Source of the DNA: Evansella alkalicola
GTDB lineage: Bacteria; Bacillota; Bacilli; Bacillales; Salisediminibacteriaceae
Assembly (NCBI RefSeq): GCF_019042735.1
Contig: NZ_JAHQCR010000075.1
Coordinates: 54,259-118,258 of the forward strand
DNA length: 64,000 nucleotides
Reading direction: 5' to 3'
This document shows, piece after piece, positions 43,317 to 51,482 of this stretch; the first letter of the stretch is position 1, and each line of letters opens with the position of its first letter. Made by a program: the position numbers and the translations under genes. The notes beneath the pieces were generated by a model. The model was not told the origin of the DNA. It saw only the letters and a program-made list of their open reading frames with translations, and did not search any database.

Positions 43317-43333
43317 ATGTAAGCGCTTTTTTA
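43317..43333 (+). promoter_or_regulatory. cre-like operator upstream of the GH3 gene
   Basis: ATGTAAGCGCTTTTTTA is identical to the element at 38783. It lies about 105 bases before the GH3 start. A TATAGTGATATACTATA inverted repeat just upstream (about 43291) could be part of the promoter. Confidence 0.55.
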
Positions 43334-43439
43334 GGAGTTTCCATTATTTTAACTAGAAATAGCATGGTACTATTTTTGATTTGGCCTATAAAAGCTAACT
43401 AAAAGCACTACGAAACAATGAAAGGGGTATACATACAGC

Positions 43440-46208
43440 ATGAATCAAATAGGAATTCCACTAGAAGGATTTGCAGAATTTAGTAGAAAAGTAGCAGCAG
43501 AAGGAGCCGTATTACTTAAAAATGAAAAAGAGGTACTACCATTACAAAAAGGAGATCAAATTTCAATATTCGGTAGAACACAAATAAATTATTACCGAAG
43601 TGGAACAGGCTCTGGAGGAAGTGTGAATGTCACCTATACAACAAACCTGTTAGACTCTATGCGAAATAAAGATAAAGTTATCATTAATGAAGAATTAGCC
43701 AAAGTTTATGAAACGTGGATTGAAAAGAATCCGTTTGACAATGGTGGTGGTGGATGGGCAGCTGAGCCTTGGCACCAAAAGGAGATGCCTTTAACAGAGG
43801 AGATCGTTTCTAGTGCTAGTAAAAAGTCCGATAAGGCGATCGTAGTGATTGGACGTACTGCTGGTGAGGATCAAGACAATGCAAATGAACCAGGTAGCTA
43901 CCAACTGACGGAAGATGAATTATTGATGTTACGATTAGTGACTAATTTTTTCAATAAAGTAGTGGTCGTTCTTAATGTTTCTAACATTATTGATATGAGT
44001 TGGATGAATGACTTTCCAATTCAAAGTGTCATATACGCTTGGCACGGTGGTATGGAAGGTGGGAACGCCATATCAGATGTATTGGTTGGAGAAGTGACAC
44101 CGAGTGGGAAACTAACAGATACCATTGCCTTTTCTATCAATGATTACCCGTCCACTCGTAATTATGGTAATGAGCTGAGAAATTTTTACGAAGAAGATAT
44201 TTATGTAGGGTACAGATATTTTGAGACCTTTGCTCCAAAGAAGGTTCAATATCCGTTTGGGTTTGGTATGTCGTATACAAACTTCTCCATTGATCCTGAA
44301 GGAGCTTCTATTGTTGAAAAAAATGGTGTAAAATACTTTGAAGTTTATGTATTTGTTAAGAATACAGGGTCGAGTTTTTCAGGTAAAGAAGTTGTTCAAG
44401 TCTATGTCGAAGCCCCTCAAGGTAAGTTAGGAAAGCCAGCGAAAGAGTTGGTGGCCTTTAAAAAAACGCAAGAGCTACAAGTTGGGGAAACAGAAGATCT
44501 AACGATTAGTTTTCCATTAAAATCGTTAGCATCTTATGATGATGCAGGGATAACAGGACAACCTTCAGCATACGTGTTAGAAGCTGGAGAGTATCGATTC
44601 TTGGTTGGGAATAGTGTGAGAAATCTAGCCAAAGTAGAAGTTGATGGACGTAGTAGTTACAAACTCGAAGATTTACAAGTGGTGGCTCAGCTAGAAGAGG
44701 TGTTGGCACCAACAGAATCATTTAAAAGAATGATGCCTGGTAGTAAAAAAGAAGATGGATCCTATGAACTTACTTATGTGGAAGTACCAAAGCAGCAGGT
44801 GTCCTTAGCTGAGAGAATAGAGACGAACCTCCCTCGAACATTGGAACAGACTGGGGATAAAGGGTATAAGCTACGAGACGTCTATGATGGCAAAGTGAGT
44901 ATGGAGGATTTCATTGCACAGCTAGATGATAATGACTTGGCAACAATCGTGAGAGGGGAAGGAATGAGTAGCCCACTCGTAACCCCAGGTACTGCCTCTG
45001 CTTTCGGTGGAGTGAGTGATGGATTGTTGAATTATGGCATACCATTAGGTTGTACTGCTGATGGACCATCAGGAATTCGAATGGATAGTGGTCATAAAGC
45101 AACGCAAGTGTCCATTGGAACTTTACTTGCTGCGACGTGGGATCCTGAATTAGTAGAGGAATTGTATGTGATGGAAGGACAGGAGCTCTTGCAAAACAAT
45201 ATTGATGTTCTACTTGGGCCTGGAATGAATATTAGGAGAAGCCCTTTGAACGGACGTAACTTTGAATATTTCTCTGAAGATCCCCTTGTGACTGGTCAGT
45301 TTGGTATCGCTTGCACTCGTGGTGTTGTAAGAGGAGGAGCGAATGCAACATTAAAGCACTTTGCATGTAATAGTCAGGAACAATATAGAACAAAGGTAGA
45401 TGCAGCAGTTTCTGAGCGAGCGCTGCGGGAGATATATTTAAAAGGATTTGAAATGGTTGTAAAAGAAGGTAGTGCAAATTCCATTATGACCTCCTACAAT
45501 CCAATCAATGGCCATTGGGCTGCTTCAAATTACGACTTAAATACAACCGTTCTTCGTAAAGAGTGGGGATTTAAAGGGATCGTAATGACTGATTGGTGGG
45601 CACATATGAATGATACGGTGAACGGAGGACCTGCTGATCGAACATCTACAAACTTTATGGTTCGAGCACAAAATGACTTGTATATGGTAGTGAATAACTA
45701 TGGAGCAGAGGTCAATTCCTCAAATGATAATACGCTAGCATCACTTGAAGATGGTACCCTAACGAGGGGAGAATTGCAGCGTTCTGCAATAAATATATGT
45801 GAATTTTTAATGCAGGCCCCTGTGTTTTTTAGAGATCAGGTCATTGAGGAAAATGTGAACAGCTTTGAAGGGACTAATTCTGTGTCGCCTAAGGAGTTTA
45901 CATTACTTTTGGAAAAAACAAAGGTTAATCCATCAGAAAATGAGTCTACCTACTTGAAAGTAGATGAAGCAGGGACCTATCGTTTGTTTGTGAAGGTTAT
46001 GTCGCCTCACTCAAGTTTAGCTCAGAGTGTATGCAATGTACTGTTAAACGGGGAGCCATTAACAACTATTCAAACTAGTGGTACTGAAGGGCACTGGGTC
46101 GAACAGAAATTAGTGAAAGCAGTACTTCAAGAAGGCTTTCATGAATTAACTTTAGATTTTATTAAACCTGGCTTAATTATTGATTGGATTCAATTTAAGA
46201 AAGTGTGA
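43440..46208 (+). CDS. GH3 beta-glycosidase with swapped domain order
   Basis: This 922-residue glycoside hydrolase family 3 enzyme has its domains in the reversed order known from some beta-glucosidases. The GH3 C-terminal sandwich comes first (about 20-265, AVLLKNEKEVLPLQ, IVVIGRTAGEDQD, WHGGMEGGNAISDVLVGEVTPSGKL). A fibronectin-like domain follows (about 290-390). The TIM barrel comes last (about 490-790), with KHFACNSQE and nucleophile Asp718 in GIVMTDWW. A C-terminal carbohydrate-binding-like domain follows (about 820-922, EAGTYRLFVKVMSP...FIKPGLIIDWIQF). There is no signal peptide, so it acts on imported sugars in the cytoplasm. AAAGGGG precedes the ATG; the cre-like site suggests glucose repression. 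Confidence 0.88.
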   Translation: MNQIGIPLEGFAEFSRKVAAEGAVLLKNEKEVLPLQKGDQISIFGRTQINYYRSGTGSGGSVNVTYTTNLLDSMRNKDKVIINEELAKVYETWIEKNPFDNGGGGWAAEPWHQKEMPLTEEIVSSASKKSDKAIVVIGRTAGEDQDNANEPGSYQLTEDELLMLRLVTNFFNKVVVVLNVSNIIDMSWMNDFPIQSVIYAWHGGMEGGNAISDVLVGEVTPSGKLTDTIAFSINDYPSTRNYGNELRNFYEEDIYVGYRYFETFAPKKVQYPFGFGMSYTNFSIDPEGASIVEKNGVKYFEVYVFVKNTGSSFSGKEVVQVYVEAPQGKLGKPAKELVAFKKTQELQVGETEDLTISFPLKSLASYDDAGITGQPSAYVLEAGEYRFLVGNSVRNLAKVEVDGRSSYKLEDLQVVAQLEEVLAPTESFKRMMPGSKKEDGSYELTYVEVPKQQVSLAERIETNLPRTLEQTGDKGYKLRDVYDGKVSMEDFIAQLDDNDLATIVRGEGMSSPLVTPGTASAFGGVSDGLLNYGIPLGCTADGPSGIRMDSGHKATQVSIGTLLAATWDPELVEELYVMEGQELLQNNIDVLLGPGMNIRRSPLNGRNFEYFSEDPLVTGQFGIACTRGVVRGGANATLKHFACNSQEQYRTKVDAAVSERALREIYLKGFEMVVKEGSANSIMTSYNPINGHWAASNYDLNTTVLRKEWGFKGIVMTDWWAHMNDTVNGGPADRTSTNFMVRAQNDLYMVVNNYGAEVNSSNDNTLASLEDGTLTRGELQRSAINICEFLMQAPVFFRDQVIEENVNSFEGTNSVSPKEFTLLLEKTKVNPSENESTYLKVDEAGTYRLFVKVMSPHSSLAQSVCNVLLNGEPLTTIQTSGTEGHWVEQKLVKAVLQEGFHELTLDFIKPGLIIDWIQFKKV

Positions 46209-46312
46209 ACAGATGGGAAATTTTAGGGTAGTTACGATTTGGGCAGTATCTGCATATGATTATATTTGATAAATTGTTTCATTAATTATCTAAGAAGGGT
46301 GTGTTGTTGATA

Positions 46313-46519
46313 ATGAGCGACGAAAAGGTAACTATTAAAGTAAATGATCATGGTTCTATTAGAATTACTGGTGATGTAGAGTTAATAGATGGTGAGGGAA
46401 ATGAATTTAAAGTAGGAAAAAGCTTTTCGTTATGCAGGTGTGGAGAGTCTAGTAAGAAGCCATTCTGTGATGGTACACATAAGAAGATAGATTTTGATAG
46501 TGCACCAAGGGCCAAATAA
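46313..46519 (+). CDS. CDGSH iron-sulfur protein
   Basis: This is a 68-residue protein with a full CDGSH motif near its C-terminus: CRCGESSKKPFCDGTH (C-X-C-X2-S-X3-P-X-C-D-G-X-H). It holds a redox-active [2Fe-2S] cluster with one His ligand. Small bacterial CDGSH proteins are cytoplasmic and thought to move electrons or clusters; the partner is unknown. In-frame GTG and TTG codons lie up to 46301; ATG 46313 gives the usual family start, and AGAAGGGTG lies just far enough upstream. Confidence 0.85.
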   Translation: MSDEKVTIKVNDHGSIRITGDVELIDGEGNEFKVGKSFSLCRCGESSKKPFCDGTHKKIDFDSAPRAK

Positions 46520-46844
46520 GAAAAGCGAAAGCGCCTTGGTCATCAGCCACAATATACACTTCTTTACCTATTAACCAAAAGGACGGTTCGAGCGTTTTGT
46601 AAACGCAAGAACCGTCCCTTTGTTTACAATTAGGACTAAAGGTAGTTGAGTTACATTATTAAAGTAGTAATTTAGATATAATTTACTTGAAAACAAAATA
46701 AACATATTGTGGAATTATTGTCCGAAAATTATAATAATTTAGAGTTAGTCTGGAATTAATATCCATAAGGTGGTGCTGCTATTATTTACATACTTTCTTA
46801 ACAGCACCTTGTCATTATTATAAATTAGGAGATGGTGAAAACAA
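46520..46844. other. Intergenic region with one hairpin repeat
   Basis: It contains hairpin repeat copy 9 (46581-46618) and an inverted repeat, GGTGCTGCT...AACAGCACC (about 46770-46810), just before the lipoprotein operon. I see no gene. The operon promoter should be here. Confidence 0.5.
46581..46625. terminator. Hairpin repeat, copy 9
   Basis: GGACGGTTCGAGCGTTT and TAAACGCAAGAACCGTCC pair around a two-base loop, followed by CTTTGTTT. It lies about 60 bases after the CDGSH gene and probably terminates it. Confidence 0.75.
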
Positions 46845-47549
46845 ATGGAAACCTACCTTGGACGAAGAATGAAAATATGTTTATACTTAACTACTATATT
46901 TTTCGCTGTAGTGGTAGTTGTGGCTTGTTCTAACGAAGAAGATGCTTCAACTGGTGCAGAAGAAGTAGCAGACGAAACGGAAGTGGACGACACAGTTAAT
47001 GATGAGCCAATTGAGGTGAATGGAGACGAAGATGTGATCGATGAGAATAAAACACAAGTGGCTACGGAATCAGAAGATATAGCTGTCAGTTCAGATGACG
47101 CTGAAGAAGATAGTAGTGTTGAGGATTTATCCACTGAAGTTAGTGCAAGTAGTTTACCAGAAACATTGGAGCTTGATGAAACACAATATCATGAAAATGG
47201 AACCATTTTAACATTGGAAAGCATTCATTTTAACGAGGAGTATATCACGGTTAATATTACGGTTCTAAATGCATCTGGAAAGGACATCAGCATAACAGCA
47301 GCTGGAAGAACTGGTGCTGAACTAGAAGACGATACAGGGGAGACAATGTATTATTATCAACCACCAAAGGAAAATGAGTCTTTAGATATACCAGAAGGGG
47401 ATAGGATGACAGCATCACTCATCTTTGTTGGTATGCTCCCTGAAGAAGCTACAAGCCTACACCTAACATTAAATAGTATTTTTGGTGGGAGTTCTCGAAT
47501 TACACATAATCCTATGTTTGAGTTTGAAGATATTAGTTTAGGTCGATAG
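46845..47549 (+). CDS. Lipoprotein with acidic spacer and beta domain
   Basis: This is a 234-residue lipoprotein. A second possible start, MKICLYL at 46869, leads to the same lipobox (VVVAC). A long Asp/Glu-rich spacer runs to about residue 105. The last 125 residues form a beta-rich domain (ENGTILTLESIHFNEEYITVNITVLNASGKDISI), reminiscent of DUF4352-type surface domains. Function unknown. It is the first gene of an operon with the two genes that follow (14 and 21 bases apart). AGGAGATGG precedes the ATG. Confidence 0.72.
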   Translation: METYLGRRMKICLYLTTIFFAVVVVVACSNEEDASTGAEEVADETEVDDTVNDEPIEVNGDEDVIDENKTQVATESEDIAVSSDDAEEDSSVEDLSTEVSASSLPETLELDETQYHENGTILTLESIHFNEEYITVNITVLNASGKDISITAAGRTGAELEDDTGETMYYYQPPKENESLDIPEGDRMTASLIFVGMLPEEATSLHLTLNSIFGGSSRITHNPMFEFEDISLGR

Positions 47550-47563
47550 GGAAGGTGGTTGAA

Positions 47564-48343
47564 GTGAATGGAAAAGTTACGATAACCAAGATGGATAAGT
47601 CGCAATTTGGGATAATTATAGGTTGTATAATTCTTTTGCTCTTCGTAATGACAGCTTGTATTGGACAATCGGATAGGAATAATGATCATGAAGTAGAAGG
47701 CGAAACGGTTAGCTCAATAACAGGAGAGGATAGTCTTATAGAGGGTGAAGCGGTGTCAACCGTTGATGCGGAGGATAAAGAGAACACTTCTTTACCATCG
47801 TCCACGTATATTATTGAACCTTTTATTAGTGAAGTAGAGAGAATTATTGGTGTTCCTGTTATCACTGGGAAGATTCCGACTAGTCGGGCTGTTGTTTATG
47901 AAGGAGTTACTTCTTCGCAAGCAGAGGTTGATATGATGGAGACTTTAAGTGAATATAATGCCGTTGAGATGGATTTAGGTACATTATTAACATTACCAGG
48001 AAATATATTATTTGATTATGATGATGATGAGCTGCGCCATGAATCGGAGGCTGTAGTAGATCAAATTGTGCAGATTATCGAAGCGACTGAAGGAACTGTT
48101 TATATAGCAGGTCATACAGATAATCACGGAACTCCAGAATACAATCAAGACCTTTCAGAGCGAAGAGCGTATTCTGTATTGGAAACCCTCGTAGAAAGGG
48201 GGATTGATGAAGGGCGTTTGATTGCAGAAGGTTTTGGTGAAAGTAAGCCCATTGCCCGGAATAATCATGCAGATGGGACTGACAACCCCGATGGACGGCA
48301 AAAAAATAGACGAGTGGAGATAACAATTGAAGGCTTACAATAA
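47564..48343 (+). CDS. OmpA-C-domain lipoprotein
   Basis: This is a 259-residue lipoprotein. The hydrophobic segment ends in the lipobox MTAC (Cys near residue 32). After a variable acidic spacer, residues about 130-255 match the OmpA-like peptidoglycan-binding domain: ILFDYDDDELRHESEAVVDQI, GHTDNHGTPEYNQDLSERRAYSV, EGFGESKPIARN, NRRVEI. In Gram-positive cells such domains tether a lipoprotein to the wall. The start is uncertain: GTG 47555, GTG 47564 or ATG 47591 are all in frame; AAGGTGG favours 47564. Confidence 0.78.
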   Translation: MNGKVTITKMDKSQFGIIIGCIILLLFVMTACIGQSDRNNDHEVEGETVSSITGEDSLIEGEAVSTVDAEDKENTSLPSSTYIIEPFISEVERIIGVPVITGKIPTSRAVVYEGVTSSQAEVDMMETLSEYNAVEMDLGTLLTLPGNILFDYDDDELRHESEAVVDQIVQIIEATEGTVYIAGHTDNHGTPEYNQDLSERRAYSVLETLVERGIDEGRLIAEGFGESKPIARNNHADGTDNPDGRQKNRRVEITIEGLQ

Positions 48344-48364
48344 AAAATGGAGGCGTATATAATA

Positions 48365-48844
48365 ATGACAAAATATCGAGTTTTAACGAAACCTGCATAC
48401 CGTGCAGTAGGCATGAAGTGGGAAGGAAGTTGGGCAGAAGTAAGTGGTCTGAAAGAGGTTATTCATCAAATGGAGAAACGAGTAGAGGAATTGGACGGTG
48501 CTGTTGAAGCTACTATTCAACTCGGTCTTTCTTATCATACAAGGAAAGATGGTTTTACACATTATTCAGCATTTGAAGTAACAAAGGATCAACATGTTCC
48601 GACTGGGATGGAGGAAATTAATATTCCAGAAATGATGTACTTGGTGACGACTCATGAAAAGGGTGAAAACATAGGTCAGACCTATGTTGACATCACTAAT
48701 TATTTGAAGAATAGTGACTACCTTCCATATAGTGATGAAACAGTGCCTTATGACTTTTTGCCGATAAAACATGAGAGGTATCCTTTGGATAGGAACAAGG
48801 AAGACCCTCATTTTGAAATTTTAATTCCTATTGTAAAAAAATAG
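48365..48844 (+). CDS. GyrI-like small-molecule-binding protein
   Basis: This 159-residue protein has the GyrI/AraC-effector-binding fold: RVLTKPAYRAVGMKWEGSW, then GLSYHTRKDGFTHYSAFEVT, and FEILIPIVKK at the end. The family binds small lipophilic molecules, and some members inhibit DNA gyrase or sense drugs; the ligand is unknown. GGAGG sits 11 bases before ATG 48365; an ATG at 48347 overlaps that site and is unlikely to be the start. It is the third gene of the operon. Confidence 0.8.
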   Translation: MTKYRVLTKPAYRAVGMKWEGSWAEVSGLKEVIHQMEKRVEELDGAVEATIQLGLSYHTRKDGFTHYSAFEVTKDQHVPTGMEEINIPEMMYLVTTHEKGENIGQTYVDITNYLKNSDYLPYSDETVPYDFLPIKHERYPLDRNKEDPHFEILIPIVKK

Positions 48845-49018
48845 GTGAAACAAACTATCATGAAAAATAATTTCTCACGATGCTAAATTCCTTTCATACT
48901 CTGTTATTTTGCAAGTAATTAATAGTTTTTGTTTCATAAGTCTGACATTAGTCCCTATACAATTTTTGAAATATTATGTATAATGGGCTCGACATAAAAA
49001 AATACATATGAATAAGAA
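48845..49018. other. Leader upstream of the cobalamin riboswitch
   Basis: No gene is visible. A TATAAT at 48979-48984 could be the -10 of the B12 operon promoter; no well-spaced -35 box is evident. Confidence 0.4.
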
Positions 49019-49205
49019 GTAAGGTGCTAGCCTTCGTAGAATGCTAGCTTAAAAGGGAAGTTTGGTGTAATGCCAACGCGGTCCCGCCACTGTAATTGGG
49101 AGTAACCTGCAACATGCCACTGTCTAAGATGGGAAGGCGCAGGAAACTATGACCATAAGCCAGGAGACCTGCCTACTTCATTTTCACCGTACTACGAGGA
49201 TAGGA
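49019..49205 (+). ncRNA. Cobalamin (B12) riboswitch
   Basis: This carries all the conserved blocks of the cobalamin riboswitch in order: GGTGCTAGCC..., AAAAGGGAAG, CCAACGCGGTCCCGCCACTGT, GGGAGTAACCTGCAACATGCCACTG, TGGGAAGGCGCAGGAA, TATGACCATAAGCC and the B12 box AAGCCAGGAGACCTGCC (49157-49173). It controls the surface B12 protein gene and the ECF operon that follow. High corrinoid should turn the operon off. Confidence 0.93.
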
Positions 49206-49252
49206 GGGTGTTAAGTGGTAAAGTCTGCGATTTTTACTGTCTTAATTTCACT

Positions 49253-49276
49253 TCTCCTTCACAGGGGATTTTTTTT
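49253..49276 (+). terminator. Probable attenuator of the B12 riboswitch
   Basis: TCTCCT pairs with AGGGGA around a four-base loop and is followed by eight Ts. An alternative partner upstream (AGGAG...AAGTG, near 49203-49216) could pair with CACTTCTCCT and open the terminator. The folding is inference. Confidence 0.45.
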
Positions 49277-49313
49277 ATGCCAAAAAACACTATTTATTGG
49301 AGGAGAAAAGAAG

Positions 49314-51392
49314 ATGAAGAAGACAACAAGCATTTTTATGAGCATTCTATTAGTTTTTGGAATGTTGTTTGGAAGCATTACAACGGTACTTGCTGAAGCT
49401 GCAAGTTACCAAGGGGAATTGACTGTTTATAATGGCAGTGACGTTTTAGTTGAAACAGTAGATTTCACTTTTGACCAAGGAGATACTGCTTATGATGTCC
49501 TAACTAGTGAAACACTAGAATCAGTATTAGATGTAGGAATTACCTATCATGCTGACTTTGGAGCATTTATTGATAGTTTTAACGGAGTAGAGCAATATGA
49601 TGATAAATATTGGTCATTTTATGTAAATGGAATTCAAACACAAACAGGTATTACTGGTTACCCTGTTAGAGATGGTGATCACTTAACTTTCCATTTACTA
49701 GATTTCGATTCTACACAGGTAAATACAGCCACTTTATCAGCATTAAAGGATGATGAGAATCTTGTAACTATAGATTATCCTATCTCTTTTATTCCTGAGT
49801 TGGAGCCCACTGCTTTTGACTTACTATTAACTACTTTAGGGGAAGAGAATGTTGATTATACTTACTTCGATGGTGTTGGATACTTTGTTGATAGTATTCT
49901 AGGAAACACTGCAGAGGGAACTTATTTTTGGGCCTTTTATGTAGGGGAAACGTCACAAGATGTTGGAGCAAGTAGTTACGTTTTACAAAATAATGATGAT
50001 ATTAATTTTAAATATGTATCTTGGGCTAATGAGGATTCTGATGATGACACTTCAACGGATGATGGTGACGGTGAAACAGAATACTCTGATGACACACATT
50101 CAACACAATTAGATAAAGCGTTGATAGATAGTTCAATAGAGTCGGCAAAAAATTATGTGATGGCCAATTACATTGGAGATTGGGAAGCTATTGCATTAAG
50201 TAAACTAGGATATACAGATCTAGGTGAGTATTTAGAAAGAGTAAAGCAAGAAATTCTTGAAGTAGATGGAGAGTATCGTAATATTACGGATACCGCTCGA
50301 CGAAGTTTAGGAATTTTAGCTGCTGGTGGTGATCCAACAAATGTTGAAGGATATAATTTGATTGAAAAAATTTATAACGGAACAAACATTACAAGACAAG
50401 GACATGTTGGTACAGCATTTAGCTTAATTGCATTGGATAGTGGGGATTTCAACGTGCCGGAAGATGCTGAATGGACGAGAGAGAGGATCCTCCATCATTT
50501 ATTGGAAAACCAACAAAGTGACGGAGGGTGGACTTGGGCTTCTACACCACCTAGCGATCTTGATTTTACTGCGATGATTTTAACAGCACTTGCTCCATAT
50601 GAGAGTGATCCAGAAGTTCAGGGGGCAATTGATGCAGCGGTAGATTTTCTTTCTGAAAGTTTTCTTGATGGAAAAATTAATAATAGCTCTACTGCTGCCC
50701 AAATGGTAATTGCATTCTCGACATTAGGACTAGATTCTCATACTTTCTATAATCAAAATGGTGATAGTTTAATAGAGTATTTATTAACTTTTCAAGATGA
50801 AGATGGAGGATTTGGGTGGCAAGACAATGAAAGTGACGGCTTTTCTACAGACCAAGCATTCCGTGGTGTCGTAGCTTACTATCTCTTTACTGAAGGTAAA
50901 TCGTCACTTTATGCCTTCAACTTTGAAGAAGACGATGAAGAAACTGAGCAACCAGATGATCCGTCGAATGATGAGGATTCAGAAAATGGAGAAGATCCAA
51001 CCAATGGAGAGGACCCAATAATTGAGGATGATCCATCAAACGGTGATGACGAAACAGAAGATCCAAAAAATGAAGAAGACCAAAAAAATGAGGTTGAAAC
51101 GCCAAACAGAGAAGACACAACAGATGAAGATGAGCTAACAAATGGTGAAAAACCAACGACAGGCGGAAACTCTTCAAATGATGATAATGCTTCAAATGAG
51201 GAGAAACTATCAAATGAAGAAGCGAAAGATGCTGAAGAATCCGAAGAAGAAGCTGCTGAAAAAACAAATGAAAATGGAGACCTACTTCCAAACACAGCAA
51301 CAATAAGCTATAACCTTCTTGCTATTGGATTAGTAATCCTACTTATTGGTGCTGCTAGTTTAGTTGTTACGAGAAAGAAAAGGTTTATATAA
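49314..51392 (+). CDS. Sortase-anchored transcobalamin-like corrinoid-binding surface protein
   Basis: This 692-residue surface protein has a signal peptide (about 1-27). Two DUF4430 domains follow (about 30-133, with YWSFYVNG; about 138-237, with YFWAFYVGE). An alpha/alpha barrel with prenyltransferase-like QQSDGGWTW and QDEDGGFGW repeats spans about 266-535. A long acidic spacer follows. It ends LPNTA-hydrophobic-KKRFI (LPNTA near 658). Animal transcobalamin joins the same two folds to trap B12. A riboswitch upstream and an ECF importer downstream support this reading. LPNTA is the motif used by class D sortases. GGAGGAG fits ATG 49314; the longer frame to 49215 is leader. Confidence 0.85.
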   Translation: MKKTTSIFMSILLVFGMLFGSITTVLAEAASYQGELTVYNGSDVLVETVDFTFDQGDTAYDVLTSETLESVLDVGITYHADFGAFIDSFNGVEQYDDKYWSFYVNGIQTQTGITGYPVRDGDHLTFHLLDFDSTQVNTATLSALKDDENLVTIDYPISFIPELEPTAFDLLLTTLGEENVDYTYFDGVGYFVDSILGNTAEGTYFWAFYVGETSQDVGASSYVLQNNDDINFKYVSWANEDSDDDTSTDDGDGETEYSDDTHSTQLDKALIDSSIESAKNYVMANYIGDWEAIALSKLGYTDLGEYLERVKQEILEVDGEYRNITDTARRSLGILAAGGDPTNVEGYNLIEKIYNGTNITRQGHVGTAFSLIALDSGDFNVPEDAEWTRERILHHLLENQQSDGGWTWASTPPSDLDFTAMILTALAPYESDPEVQGAIDAAVDFLSESFLDGKINNSSTAAQMVIAFSTLGLDSHTFYNQNGDSLIEYLLTFQDEDGGFGWQDNESDGFSTDQAFRGVVAYYLFTEGKSSLYAFNFEEDDEETEQPDDPSNDEDSENGEDPTNGEDPIIEDDPSNGDDETEDPKNEEDQKNEVETPNREDTTDEDELTNGEKPTTGGNSSNDDNASNEEKLSNEEAKDAEESEEEAAEKTNENGDLLPNTATISYNLLAIGLVILLIGAASLVVTRKKRFI

Positions 51393-51406
51393 AAAATATT
51401 AGTTTT

Positions 51407-51448
51407 GAGGCTGGGACATTCGTAATAGCACTTTAAAATCCCAGCCTC
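51407..51448 (+). terminator. Intercistronic hairpin in the B12 operon
   Basis: GAGGCTGGGA pairs with TCCCAGCCTC (a perfect 10-bp stem) 15 bases after the surface protein stop. There is no T-run, so partial termination or RNA processing is more likely than full termination. Confidence 0.6.
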
Positions 51449-51482
51449 ATTCAATTAGCTTAGAAGATTGGGGAGGAAAACT

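Noticed and set aside
49215..49313. Earlier start of the surface B12 protein
   Set aside because: The frame is open but covers the riboswitch expression platform; the ATG at 49314 has a perfect ribosome binding site and a proper signal peptide.
50909..51303. Reverse-strand Ser/Phe-rich or Leu/His-rich proteins over the acidic linker
   Set aside because: These are mirror frames of a low-complexity Asp/Glu/Asn linker; they have no ribosome binding sites.
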